NCBI RefSeq assembly: GCF_018139145.2
Contig: NC_059471.1
Coordinates: 202,449,494 to 202,513,493, forward strand
DNA: 64,000 nt
Direction of reading: 5' to 3'
Source: Gymnogyps californianus
Taxonomy: Eukaryota; Chordata; Aves; Accipitriformes; Cathartidae
The notes below the pieces were generated by a model. It ran no database searches. It was not told the origin of the DNA and saw only the letters and a list, made by a program, of their open reading frames with translations. The position numbers and the translations under genes were made by a program. Positions 32,591 to 44,900 of the stretch are shown piece after piece. Positions within the stretch are counted from its first letter, which is position 1, and every line of letters begins with the position of its first letter.

Positions 32591-35500
32591 GGTTATATTC
32601 TTTCCTTCTAAAAAAGTTCCTAGTAAAGGTGGCAGGGAGACTCACTCTGTTACTGACATCTTCTACTTATATATCCATACACCTTTCCTTATATATACAT
32701 ATGCATTTGTGTGTGTGTGTGTGTGTGTCTGTCTGTCTGTGTCTGTGTCTGTGTCTGTGTCTGTGTCTGTGTGGTGCCAGAGATTTGCTTTTATAAGGTT
32801 AATATGTTGTGCTTTCTCCCCGGGAGACAGCTGTTAAAAGATTCACTGCCCTTATTCCCACCAGGTCAGTTTCTTTTATTTCTACATTTTGTAATAAAAG
32901 GTTTTGCGGATGAAGGGCCGTGTGTCGCCCAGCCCTGATGAGACTCATCACCGCTCTTTGTCTCCATTCTCATCATCAAGCTAGTGGCTGTGTTTTCTGC
33001 TGGCTTTTATTTTTGAAGCTAAGAGCCATTTTTAAAAGAAGGTCTACATTGCTCAACAGTTTGCAGGTTTATGGCTATGCCATTTTAAAAATAGCATCTC
33101 AGAAATTTCAGTGGACTTTTCTGTACTCGGAAGAAAATAGCATTGTCTTTTATATATATAAATTGCATACATGGGAAGTGGTTTGCACAGCCGGACTTCT
33201 GAAACGTGTAACTATCATTTAGCCAATTCACTGCCCACTTCCTAAGGCTTGACATAAGCAGATTTTCTGTTTTAGGTTGTCTCAATTTCTTGTCAAAGTG
33301 AGCTCCCTAGTCATTTTTTTTATCTGAAACTGCAATGTTCATCTTCTTCACAGGAGCTATAATTTATTTGAATAGCAGCTATGATTTGCAGAAAGCTCAG
33401 CCATTACCGGTGGTTTGTAAGGCACAGTTGTTACTCGGTGTTACGAAGCCCGTTCAGGTTGTGCCACACCAGCAGCAGCCCATGCTGGCCTGAATTAGGA
33501 CACCTCTACGGTGTGCGTTTTTGCAGCAATCCCCCATGCCTGGTACGTACCTGTCAGCCCTTCCCGTGGCGCCGGCCCAGCTTCACGGCCCTCCCCACGG
33601 CCCACGCCGCTCCAACTCACTTGGCCTGCCAGCCTCCTGCAATATGCCGTGGCAGAGGCCCGTGAATGGCACGTTACAGCGAGAAGCTCCAGCACTGTAT
33701 ACTTCAGATTTGAGGTTTTTTTATTAGACTGGCAGATGCAAAATTGCCACGTGGCCAGAGAGCTCTCTGGTGGCCGTGCTTAGAGAGATGCTGAAGTGAC
33801 CCAACCCGAGATAAACTGCCATTAACTTGCAATGGAAGTTATGCTCCTGATTTCTGCAAGAGTGGCACGGTTGCTGGGACATTTAAATTTTGTTTTGTTT
33901 TACAGTGAAGTGAGCTACCCAAGTTCAGGCAGATACTCCTGATCCGCAGAGCTAGCCGCTGAGCGGGACATATTCCCAGTCTGCTCCTGTGAACCTATGG
34001 GACAAAGAGTGCAGGTCAGAACAGAGAAAAGAGAGCTGGCTGCGCTGTATGGACATATGTGTGTAGGGGTTTCAACTTAATAAAGATATATTGCTTCATT
34101 TATCTCTCCTCTCTCATAATTTAGAGCCTTTCAGTGGGTATAGCTTATTTTCACTTCAGTCACTAACACAGAAGTTTTCAAAATCTGTCCAGTTCCAGCC
34201 AGCTTTCAGCCTAGATTGCACCATTTCCCAGTAAGGGCTGAAATTACGCAGCTCAGTGCCAGACACGCATTTTCTGACTGGCTGCACGCAAGAGCTGCAT
34301 ACATGCCTCTAATGCAATAATTCACCACTTGGGATATGTCAATCACCACAGATAATCATGTTCCAAAGCCTCTGGATGAGAGCGTATAAAATCCAATTAC
34401 CTTATGATTTTTACCTGTAATTGCAAAGCAATCAGAAGAAAGAAAACTATCTTTGTAGTGGTATGTGTGCTGGCAATGATGATAAATAAGGCAGTGTGCT
34501 CTTTTTAGCCACTAGAGAAGTATTTTAAAGTAGTTACATTACTATTATTGCATTAGAAGAGAATCGTGCTTTCTCCTTATCTCAGCGCCAGTCTCCCCCT
34601 CTGCTCAGGTGCTTTCTTTCACTTGATCTTTTTGTGACTTTTGGGAAGAGCTGAGTTTGGTTTAATAGGAATCTCCTCTCTCAGTGGCCTCAAATCGTGC
34701 TTTCTTCAGCTGATACTTCAGCAGCCGATCCTATTAACCCACTGATATTTGTAACCTACAGTAATGACCGTCATCCCACTATACACATCCAGGCAGCACC
34801 AGCTTTCTCTAAGGCAACAGCGCAGGCAGCGACGCTCCTTTTTCATCCATGTTAATCTTGCTGGCAGCGTGCTAAGCCTCTGGGGAGGCCACAGAAACAT
34901 GTATGTTTTTAACTGTGTTTGGTAAGCATCAATTGTAAGTTGAGTTTTGTTGGGGAAAAGGGCAGAAGGGTACCTGTAATTAACCAAAAACCAGGAGCAT
35001 TGGTTTAACGATGGCACATGAATTGGATGGAAAGAAAGACTCTCTCACTGAAAATCTTACCCTAAGCTTCAGTCAGAAGCAGTTCTAATATACAGCTGGT
35101 AACCTTTTTTCCCATAAAATCAGCTCTAATTACAGTAACCTGCAAGGTAAGGTTTTCTGGGCAAGCACTGACAGAAGTTTTATTTCAGTAATGGGGCAGT
35201 TTGTTGCTGGATGTTATTATGCCAAGAGCCTCCACAAACTTTGTAGAAATCCGTATTTCATTTTTGTGAAGGATTATCATTGTGGGAAATGAGAAGCTTA
35301 AGTCTTCATACAAGTGATTATTTCTCAGGTGGAAACTGTTTGTGAATTGGCTTTTTAAGGGTTTTTTTAGCAGACAGCAGATTCAGGAAGGATGAGGTTT
35401 CCTGGAAAAAATATTCAACTCTCTGCATCCAACGGCCTCATCTGTCCCCACAAAAGTGAATGACCTTTCTGCAACGCTTCTGCAGCCTCTTCTCACCGAC

Positions 35501-36115
35501 AGCCTCTGATGGGTTAGAGGGGACAGTCCCAGTTACCCAAATGAGAGCTTGTGTCTCCAGGGCTGGCAATATTGAACTCCAACAAAGTCTCATAACTCTG
35601 TGAGCTGAATACTGAACGCTCGCCCCCTCACCTAGCCGCACTGCTGTAAATTCACACCCCACACCTCAGCGGTGCTCGCTCCGGGTGCTGCAGTTCTCTG
35701 GATGTGAAAGCCAACGGAGACCAGCTTGCAGTGAGCTCCCGCGCAGCACGCAGACGGCTGCAGAGGATGCTGACACACCAGCTTCGTGTGAGGTGACGGG
35801 GAATCTTGGGCTGAAAGACAGAGGAGTGGAGAGCCAGTGAAGATAAGGCAGGAGGCTGCGAGAGAGCCGTTGTATTATTTAATAGAGCTGAGATAAAGCA
35901 TTTCCAAATCAACTGTTTGTGCACGCTTGCAGAGAGAGGGCTGTGATTTACTGCTGCTGCGTCACGCTCAGCACACAGGGGCTGGCCTGGCCAAAGGACC
36001 CAGAGCTGTGGCCGATCATAGGACAAGCCAACACATCATACCGCAGAAGATTTACTCTGTTCCCCGGGCTGGAGTAATTCCCAGGGAACAGGAGATCTAT
36101 AGAGAGATCTGCTCT
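32591..36115. other. Intergenic DNA between REDIC1 and the solo LTR
   Basis: No gene is supported. It contains a TG/TCTG microsatellite (32708-32773). The rest is mixed-composition unique sequence with short, unremarkable open frames. Part of it could be conserved noncoding DNA, which cannot be judged from one genome. Confidence 0.5.
32708..32773 (+). repeat. TG / TCTG / GTCTGT compound microsatellite
   Basis: About ten TG dinucleotides are followed by three TCTG units and then about six GTGTCT hexamers. Confidence 0.95.
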
Positions 36116-36120
36116 CCAGA

Positions 36121-36651
36121 TGTCACGTCCCACCTGTGGGAAGGGGGGAGTGACTCAGACTCGCAAATCCCCTCAGTTTGGACTGAGGTGAGACAACACT
36201 CAAGGTCCATCCAAAAACATCAACTTTAATGCAAAACTTGAGAAACTTCCATAAAATGAGTATTTTGTAAGCATTGGCCCATGCACAAAATACGTATACC
36301 TAAGCTATGCAGCTTTGCACGAAATCAAGGTAAGCCTTCTGTGAACAACTTCAAGAGAAGGGGGAGAGAGTAGAGAGGGGGGAGAGCGAGGAGAGAGCCC
36401 ACCACTCAGCAGTGAGTGCTCAGTGTGGGGAGCCCACACATGAGACTCAGCCATGCCCCTCGGCCATGCCCCTATTTATTGGCCCCAGCCCCTGGACTTC
36501 TGGAGCCTTCTCTCACTCCAGCTCCAGGAGTGGTTGAGACACCCATCAGTCAAATCAAGAGCAGTGATGCTAAGCCCCTCCCCGTGACTTAACCCTTTCT
36601 CAGGGCGTTTCCCAGGCTTACGGTACGGTCACTTGGGGCCTGTCCCTGACA
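36121..36651 (-). mobile_element. Solo LTR of an endogenous retrovirus, with target-site duplication
   Basis: A 531-bp element bounded by the inverted termini TGTCA...TGACA is flanked on both sides by CCAGA (36116-36120 and 36652-36656), a 5-bp target-site duplication. Read on the minus strand it has the layout of an LTR: a GC-rich U3, a TATA-like AATAAATA at 36480-36473, a poly(A) signal ATTAAA at 36230-36225, and a U5 of about 90-100 bp. A 13-bp direct repeat (GGCCATGCCCCTC type) sits beside the TATA-like box, and a GA-rich run spans about 36357-36402. No gag, pol or env sequence adjoins it, so it is a product of LTR-LTR recombination. The 5-bp duplication suggests an ERVL-like rather than an alpharetroviral (6-bp) integrase, by inference only. 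Confidence 0.85.
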
Positions 36652-36656
36652 CCAGA

Positions 36657-39400
36657 GAAGCTGTGCTGCCTGCAAACAGATGAATTTTCGGAGACCCCCA
36701 GACCAGCTGGAGCTGGGGGGATCTCTGAGCTTGCCCAGTCCAAGCCGTGCTCAGAGCGGGGCCAGCTGGAGAAGGATGCTCCGGGCCACGGCCAGCTGCT
36801 ATCACCAGACACCCAGGCTGGGGACGGGGGGATGAACCGTGCCAGGCAGGTGGCCCCGGGGAAGCTGTGCCTGCTCACAGCGGCTGCTGCAGACGGAGGC
36901 AGCTGCTGCCTGCAGCAGTTTCCTCCCTGTGCTGTGAGCAAGGCAGGGGCCTGCGGCTGGAGGAAGGGGAGCTGTAGGCACGTGAGGAACAAGGCTGGGT
37001 GCTGCTGCCCTGCTCTGCCCCCACCTCCTCGGAGCACATCTCCTGCCTCCGCTCACCCACATTTCCCTGCAGCAGTGCAGAGCAGAGGCATTTCACCCTG
37101 ACACCAGCTCATCCCTGAGCACCGCAGCCGCAGTGCCGCCCTGGCCGTGGTAGCCCTGCAGCGGTGCCACGGGGCTGGGCTAACAATGGGCACGGATCAC
37201 TCTCCCACCAGGGACCTGGGGGGGTCCCGATGCCCTCAGTGTCTCCTTGTGAATCCACCCTCCATAATGAAACTTGACATATAGAGATAATGTAAAAGCT
37301 ATCTTGGCTGGTACCAGGCCACTGGGGGTGGCAGTCATCCACCACCCAGCTTACAAAAACTTTGCTTGCTCTTGATTCTTTCCATCATTTTTAGCAGCCC
37401 ATGAGAGGAGAGTGGCAGGGACAGCAGCCCCAGCCCCAGCTTAGCTCCGATACCGCATGGTACAGCTGCCTTCCCCTCTGCCCCACAGCCAACCTGGGGG
37501 CTATGGCTACCCCGAACACCAGGGAGAGCGTGGGGGAAGCCCCGTAACATCAGAGACTGGCTCTGACTGCAGTCACATCTTGTGACAGTCCAGTAACAGG
37601 GTACACTGTTGTATCAGACATCCTGGACAAAATGAAGGAGCTCATCGGGAGCAGTCAGATGGGCTTTGATGCCATCACGCCATGAAAAGATTAAAACAAG
37701 GACCAATTTCACAGCAAGGCTTACTCCAAAGTAACGCTTCCCGGTGGGGACCAGGCCACCTGCTGCAGGCTACAACTGCCACTTTGAGGATGGAGACGTC
37801 GTCTGGTGTTTGCAGGACGGCACGTTACGTGACTGGCGACAACCTCCCCTTCCACAACTACAGCGACGCTGAGTGATGCTGAGTGAAGGCTTCGGATGGA
37901 CAATCTGAACGCAGGATTTGGCGACAGCTGGCTGGGGACGCGGAGTCTCACCAGCCTCAGCTGTGGAAATGGCTTTGAGAAGAAGGAAAAGCTGCAGGGG
38001 TGGGAAGGCTGTCCCAGGGGACCAGAGACGCGTGTAAGACAGGTCAGGTGGGGCAGCATCAGCCCTGAGCGTTGTAATACAAACCCCCATACAATTTTGG
38101 AGAACAGGACTAAAACAAACACAGGTTAGCTGCGCTACGGCTGCCTGTTCAGCACCCACACTTCATGCTTTGCCTGGCGGTGTCTGAACCAGCCCAGTCC
38201 ATGCCCCTCACTGGGGTTTCTGGGCATGCTGGGAGCCTGCGTCACACTGCTGGGGTGCTGCTGTCCCCTCTCACGCCCCAGGAGCTTCACTGTGCCCCTC
38301 CCTCGGAGCCCCCACAGACACCGCAGCAGCTGGGGAAGGGCTCTGCACGGGGCGCCTGGGGGGGACCTCTGGGGGTGATGATGAACTACGCCAGTAACGC
38401 AGAATCAGGGAGATGGTGAGGAGCAACACTGACAGAGGCGACAAGCAAATGATCAGCAATTGTGTCCATTTAAACAAAACGCATCGCAATGTCCTCAAGC
38501 GTGAGGGCGCCCTGTTAAGAAGGAGAAGGGCAGGACGTGCCGGCAGAGCAGGGCTTGGCCTGGAGCGCGGTGCCGAGGGCTCATCCTGCTCCCGTGCCAT
38601 GTCACCAGCAAATGCGGCCAGGGACAGGGAGCTGGGCATGGGAACTGGGGGTAATTCTCTCTATATATGTGGTCTTGATAGATTAAGCAGTGAACAAACT
38701 GCACTGCAGTGCCGAAGAAATGTTAAAAAAAAAAATAAAATTGAAGAACAAGCCTATGAATACCTGAGATCCTGGGAAAAAAAACACCTTTTAGAGAGAG
38801 ATTTAGACCATTCAATCTGCTTATCAAAAGATCAAAAGGAAAACCAATTTCTGCATAGAGGTGGCACTGCAGGGAGCGAATACAGGCACTAAAGGACTCC
38901 GATGCAGTTGATCTACCAGAGGGTGACAGTGCCCAGTACCTGTCCTCCTGCCCTCAGAGGGGAAGGAGGCGGGCAGCGAACAAGCCTCGCTGGTCCACAG
39001 GGTGAGACATCCCGGCTCTCTTCTCACTTAGTGCCCAGTCGGCATGGAGGGACTGGCTCTGGAAAGCGACACCGTGTCCTCACTTGCTCAGGCACGGCAA
39101 TCCATGCTGAGGTGCTCACGCAGAAGCTGCTGCATCCTCAGCCCAGTGCCCATCTTCCGTCTTTGCTTCCCTCCACACAGGACAGCTTGACGCTGTCCCT
39201 TGTCATTGTGCAGTGGTGTGGCAGAGGCACCACGTCCCCACACTCTGGCCTCACTAACTGTCCCCCCATACCTTATGCCCTGCTTCTTTCCTCCGGCCCC
39301 CTGTAGGGATTTGCTCCTTGCTCTTTCTGCCCGTGTTTCCTCGGCAACCTGATCCAGTCTCAGTTCCACATATCACCTTCATTACGAAGTTTAGCTAATC
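36657..39400. other. GC-rich intergenic stretch, no gene supported
   Basis: This block is richer in GC and CpG than its surroundings. Its open frames mostly reflect composition. Two pieces look slightly protein-like, around 37640-37685 and 38730-38850 (KIEEQAYEYLRSWEKKHLLE), but neither resembles a family I know. It could hold a noncoding RNA, an enhancer, or decayed retroposed sequence. Confidence 0.4.
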
Positions 39401-41905
39401 CAGCCCCCTCTGCCCTCAAACTGCTCGTGCACCTCCAACCATCTCCCTGCTGGGCCCCAAAACCCTCACTGCTCCTTCAGGCATGGACCCTCCCCACCTC
39501 TCCATCCCCCTTTCACCACCTTGGATGAAATTTAAGCACGTGCATAAACTCTCTTTCCAACAGGGATGGGCATGCAGTTCACCGCTTTGCTGAAAGCAGG
39601 GGGGGCTTAATTTTCCTTCTCACATCTGAGCCCCCCCCAAGGGATGTGCTGCCTGGCACCAGTGCGCTGCAGCTTCTACTCTCCTTACACGGTGCGCAAC
39701 TCCTGCATCCTTGTGCGGATCTGTTCACTCAACATGATCTTCTGAAGAATAATCCACAGAATAGGGCTGGCTTGCTTGCAAGTTTTTCATTTCCCTGGCC
39801 CCTTTTCTACTTGCAATAAAATGCACCTAAGCCCATCCCTGTGCGGTGATGGTCTTAATGTCATAAGACCGTGGGCAGGTCATTTTGGACGCGTGCTCCT
39901 CTTTATTCCTTTGTACAATACACATCTTACCGCTCCGTATAAGACACCCTGCTTTTCTTTTTGGCATTATGGATTCTATTAGAGCTTTCACGGGATGTCA
40001 CCATACCCAAAATCAGAGTGTGCTACCTAAGGCAGGGATCTCATTCGTCTGAAAAACAGATGGATCCTTGTATCCTCCTGAAACCCAAAGATCTCCTATA
40101 AAACCATCTAACCAAACAAAACCCCCACCTCCCTCCAGAGGTCTCAGAGGAGATTTGTTGCCTTTTTTTCCTATCAAAATCAAGATGCAGAAAATATTTC
40201 TGGTAGTTCTGCAGTTAACTCCCAAAAGGCAAAAGCTTTCCAAATTTCAGCTCTATGCAGAGCTTCTCAATTAATTACACACACGCACGGGTACCGGGTA
40301 GGTCACGTATGTTAAACAAGCGAGTGAAAACCTGCCCTGGAGACCAGCTAATGAACAGCCCCACGATGAGACTGGTGGAACTGCTTATGGCAAATGCGCG
40401 TGACTATTTCCCCAGGGATTTCAGCTGGTTGCTTGACGGGTCGAATGCATTAATCTCTCCATCAGGAGAAGGGTTGAGGTGCCATTCATTTTGGGTCAAG
40501 CGAATGTGCTGGAAGTGAAACTGCAGCAGCTGAAGAGCCCGAGTACGTTCGTGCAGGAGCTCTGTGCGGGCAGGGGGCGGCTGGAGGGACGCCGGCTCGG
40601 GATGATCACCTGCAGGTCTCTTCAACCAGCCCAGCACAACTCAGCGGGCGACCACTGAGATCAGAGAAAAAGGGCTTTTTTTTTAAGCTTACCTTTAACT
40701 TCCCCACTTACTTCCCACAAACTGTAGCAGCCTTGAAAGCAAGCACTTCGTGCCACGCACAAAGCAAAGGCCGCGCAGCACTGTACGGATGACTTCGGTT
40801 TGGGTGCAGCGCCACCCAGCCTGCGTACCTGGGGGGTCTGATCCTGAAAATGCTCACAAAGATTTGGCAGCAAGTACTGCTACTGCCTGCAGTTCAGTTC
40901 TGCAGATGGCAGAAATCAATCCATCAGTAGTTGTTTTGTGATAATAGCTGGAGCAGAGGGGAATGGGAGAAGGCAAAAAAATGGAGTGTTTGACAGCAGA
41001 GCCACCAGCTTTTCATTATCCCGCAAAGCTGCCATGTGGTTTTGGTGACAAGTAATCTGAGCCGCAGCCACTCATCAGCTTTATGAGCACTATCAGCCAG
41101 AAACCTAAAAACATAACCTGTCAGTGTACAATGATTAGCTTCCTCTCTTCCCTCCCGGAGATAAGCGCCGGCACAGATACAGGTTTGCCGAGCAGACTCC
41201 CGCTGCCAGCATCTCCCCATCAGCTGTACTGCTGCCGGCTGTGATCTCTCTCCATCCCGGACCAAAAGGCTGCAGCACTGTCAGAGGCAACTCTGGATCT
41301 TGCAAGGGTTCGATCGTGGTACCTGCAGTAGGTGGAGGTAACAGGACCAATTTCCACTCGGTCTAGCGGGTGCGATTCCTCTGCCACACTGGGGAGCACA
41401 GCCAAGGCACCCCCAGCACGGCATGGCCACAGTCGTGCTGCTCTTTGTTAATCAGCAAACTGGTTTAAGTAAATTTCTTAATAAAACACACAGAGTTAGG
41501 ACATTTCCCCATTAGAAAATAGCAACTTCTACCCTTTCGCCAGTTGATAATCAAGTCTGAAGGTATAAATTGCTGTCACAAAACTGGTCTGTGTTTGGGC
41601 AGGGGACACTGAAAACCCATGGGGGGACATCAGGACAGTCGGCAGCTCTCCATAGCTGCATTCAGCTCTTCAAACAAATCCTCCAGGAAGGAAGGGACAC
41701 TTGTCCAGTGTGCCATCATCACAGAAACGCTCTCTGGTTTGAAACATATCATATGAAGATCACATTCAAAGTTATTCTTACCCTCCACTTATTTCAGGCA
41801 AGCCCATGGGCTATTGCAGCTCATTTTGCTGAGCAATGCAATTTTGCGACTCTAAAAGGTGACCCGAATACCCGAACAAAGGAAACCTTGAGAAAGATTC
41901 TGTAA
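39401..41905. other. Intergenic DNA, nothing identified
   Basis: Mixed-composition sequence with no recognised gene, RNA or repeat. Short A/T runs only. Confidence 0.45.
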
Positions 41906-44900
41906 TTAAGTGTCTCACCTTTTATTTTGTTCATTTACACTTCTGGCACTGACAGTTCTTTGAAGATATTTATTTTTATGTAAAGACCAAACTTCATTAA
42001 AGCAATCAGAACAGAAGTCAATTAAATAATTTTACATCACTTAAGTTTCAGAAAATGTACAACACTTTCATACATTATAGGCTTGACTGGTTGCAAAAGG
42101 AAATGGCACATGTTTGACATGGTTAAGAAATAACTTGGACAACCCAACAATTAGTTTTGCCAAAACCTGTTTTGCACCGAATACTGTAACATGCGCCCAG
42201 GGATTACAGTATGCCTGACGGCGCCATGTGCATGTTGTTATTCAAGATGGAATTATTACTATCAATTTGGACTCCAATAATGTCTCAAATATTCTACATA
42301 GAATTTGTCATGGAAAGATCTGGTTAACGGTTTTGTAGGGGTGTGAGATTCACGATGGAAAGCGGAGACGTGACTCGTGCCACTTCCCAGCGATGCCCTG
42401 GACCAGCAGGACACTGAGCACATGGAGAATATCAAGCATATGAATAATCCAATCGATTTCACGGGGACTGCTCGAACACTTAATATCGAACAGATGGCAG
42501 GCGTGCACTAGGCAGGGCCTGCGGTGTAAGGCAGCATCCCAGCACCACGAAACCACCTCGTTTCACAACTGCTGAGGATCCAGGAAGTTTCTCCTTCAGA
42601 AGTCACCATGATGGGACACATTCAGTCCTCTCCAAAATCTGTGTAATGTTTAAGGCAGCAAGAGAAATTTGCCTTTATTTTAACACTTCAGAAACCGATG
42701 TTTCCTTTAGAAATAGGTGGACGATATTAATAATTAATCAGTGCACCCCTTATTTATGTAACTGTGATGAAAGGCCAAACCAAATTTTGACAAACTGTAT
42801 CTCAACAGAATCAAGGAGTGTAACTGAACCGGACTTGAAGCTCTATAATTACACGTGCCAGATGACTCACATGTAACATACCGTCTAGGGACAATGTGAA
42901 AAAGCGGGGATTTAGATGAACTCTGTATTCTTGAGGCCTGACGCTGGTCAAACTTCCCCTGGCGTGAGTGAGCTCTACTGAAGCCAATGAGTGAGTGAGC
43001 ACCTCTGATGAGAGCTGTGGGTAAGATTAAAAACATGCCGCTGGTTCACACTAACAGGTCATTGTGGCTAAAGTATATTCTCATATACAGAACTCTGGAA
43101 CACTATTAACACCCATTTACAAAACACTACAGTGATGGTTATTGGCACATAAAAAACTCCTTCTCTATATGAAAACATACACAAAATAGATAAGAACTGC
43201 CATTTTTTTCAGACTTTTAAAATCTATATATAGTTGCCTTTGAGGAGTTTTAACCCCCAGTATCACAAACAACAATATTTCTTTAACAATGTTCACCTAG
43301 ATTTTACTGTGCTGACATTTGTAACACTGCCACAACCTAGACCACTTTGTGGATTATGCTTAACTGTACTGTACACAAGGCGATGAAGATCGATAGAAAA
43401 ACCACTAAGATTTTTGCACAAAAATGTGACTTGTTAAAATCCAGAGAACGATTGAGTCACTTTATAGGCAGCAGCTACATATAAGCTGTAAATGTTACCC
43501 GCAATAAAAACACATTTTGCCATAAAGCACATATTGTGGCATTATCTGCTTCTGGCCTGGTACACAAAGCTCGATTTTCTTCCCAATGCAGAGGAATGGG
43601 TTTGGTTGGCTTGACTCTCTCAGAAAAAAGTGCACAAATATCTTACTCTTTAAAGGGCTTTGCAGAACTGTCTCTTCTGCCTTGATTTCTACCCCGAGAT
43701 CTCTCTGTGCTGTGAAGACTCTGCCTCTTTCTCACATAGTGATGTTCAGCTAACAAAGCCTCATGTAAGTACAAGTAAAATTTCAAGAAGACCATGTTAG
43801 AAAAGCGTTGACATTGAGAAGCAGAAAGCTGGGTATGAAGCTGAGAAGTACAGGGTCTATTTTTTATGAGCCCACTGCGTGCCTGTGGGACTGCACCCAA
43901 CACCCTCATGGCCAAAGGAAAGACCCTTGCTCAGGGCCTGTAGCAGCCCCTGAAAGTGAAAACTTCTCCCCAGTGCTCAACTCGAGTGACTAAGAAGGGC
44001 AAAAGAGATTTCACCACGGAAAAAAGTACTAGCTTTGCAAACTCTGTTGCCACGGTCTCACCTCCGCGTAGGCATGGGAGAGGAACACTTGTGTGCTTCT
44101 TCCCCCTTAGTCTGCCAGCCCCCCGTTCCCATCCACAGGACCAAGCACAGTCCCTTGGTCCCACCATCCTTCTCCCACATGGGAGACGAGTCAGACACTG
44201 CTCCTTTTGGCTATGACAGCCGTCTCTACTGAAACATGACTTCGTGGGGCTTTTGATGCGTCATTTCTTTCTTCTCTGCTCCCAACCCTAACTCCTACAC
44301 CAGTGGAATGCTGCATTTACCAACTCATGCAAAAATAAGTCGGCGTTGGAACAATGATCCTTGGGATGTATCCTCTCTTGTCCCAAAACTTCTGACAGGG
44401 CTGTCACTGCAACTCACAAGGTAGCAACGTCTATGAGAGAGATCCATCTAAGGTGCACGCGTAGCAATGCAACTTCAGCCCTCCAAATGAGTCCTGGGGC
44501 CTTGCTTTGTTTCTACGTCTACTTTCAAAACAGGTTTGCTTCTCTTGATAAAAGATGATTTTGATCAACAAAGTGACAAGGGGAAGAAACAAGTGGCAAA
44601 TTATCTCGCCCCCTCCCAACACTTTCGAATTTCAACATGGTGAACAAACTACTATATGTGAATTAATGTGAATTAAATTTGAAAAGATTAAAAATGCATC
44701 AAGACTTGTTTGTTTTATACCTGCTGTTAGATCACAACATGTAGAGTCAGTAGATTAATCAGAATTAAAATATCTCAAATTGTTGTTTATAGTCAATATG
44801 CCCAACTCTACCAGCAGTTATTACTCTAGCTCTCCTGATGCACAGAATACCTGAATTAAGTGTGCAGTCCTTGTGAAGAAACAATTTCACATCTTCTGCG

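Noticed and set aside
38413..38892. 159-codon plus-strand frame in the GC-rich block
   Set aside because: There is no similarity to a known protein and no splice or polyadenylation context. The first half is CpG-driven composition. It is kept only as a remark under the GC-rich block.
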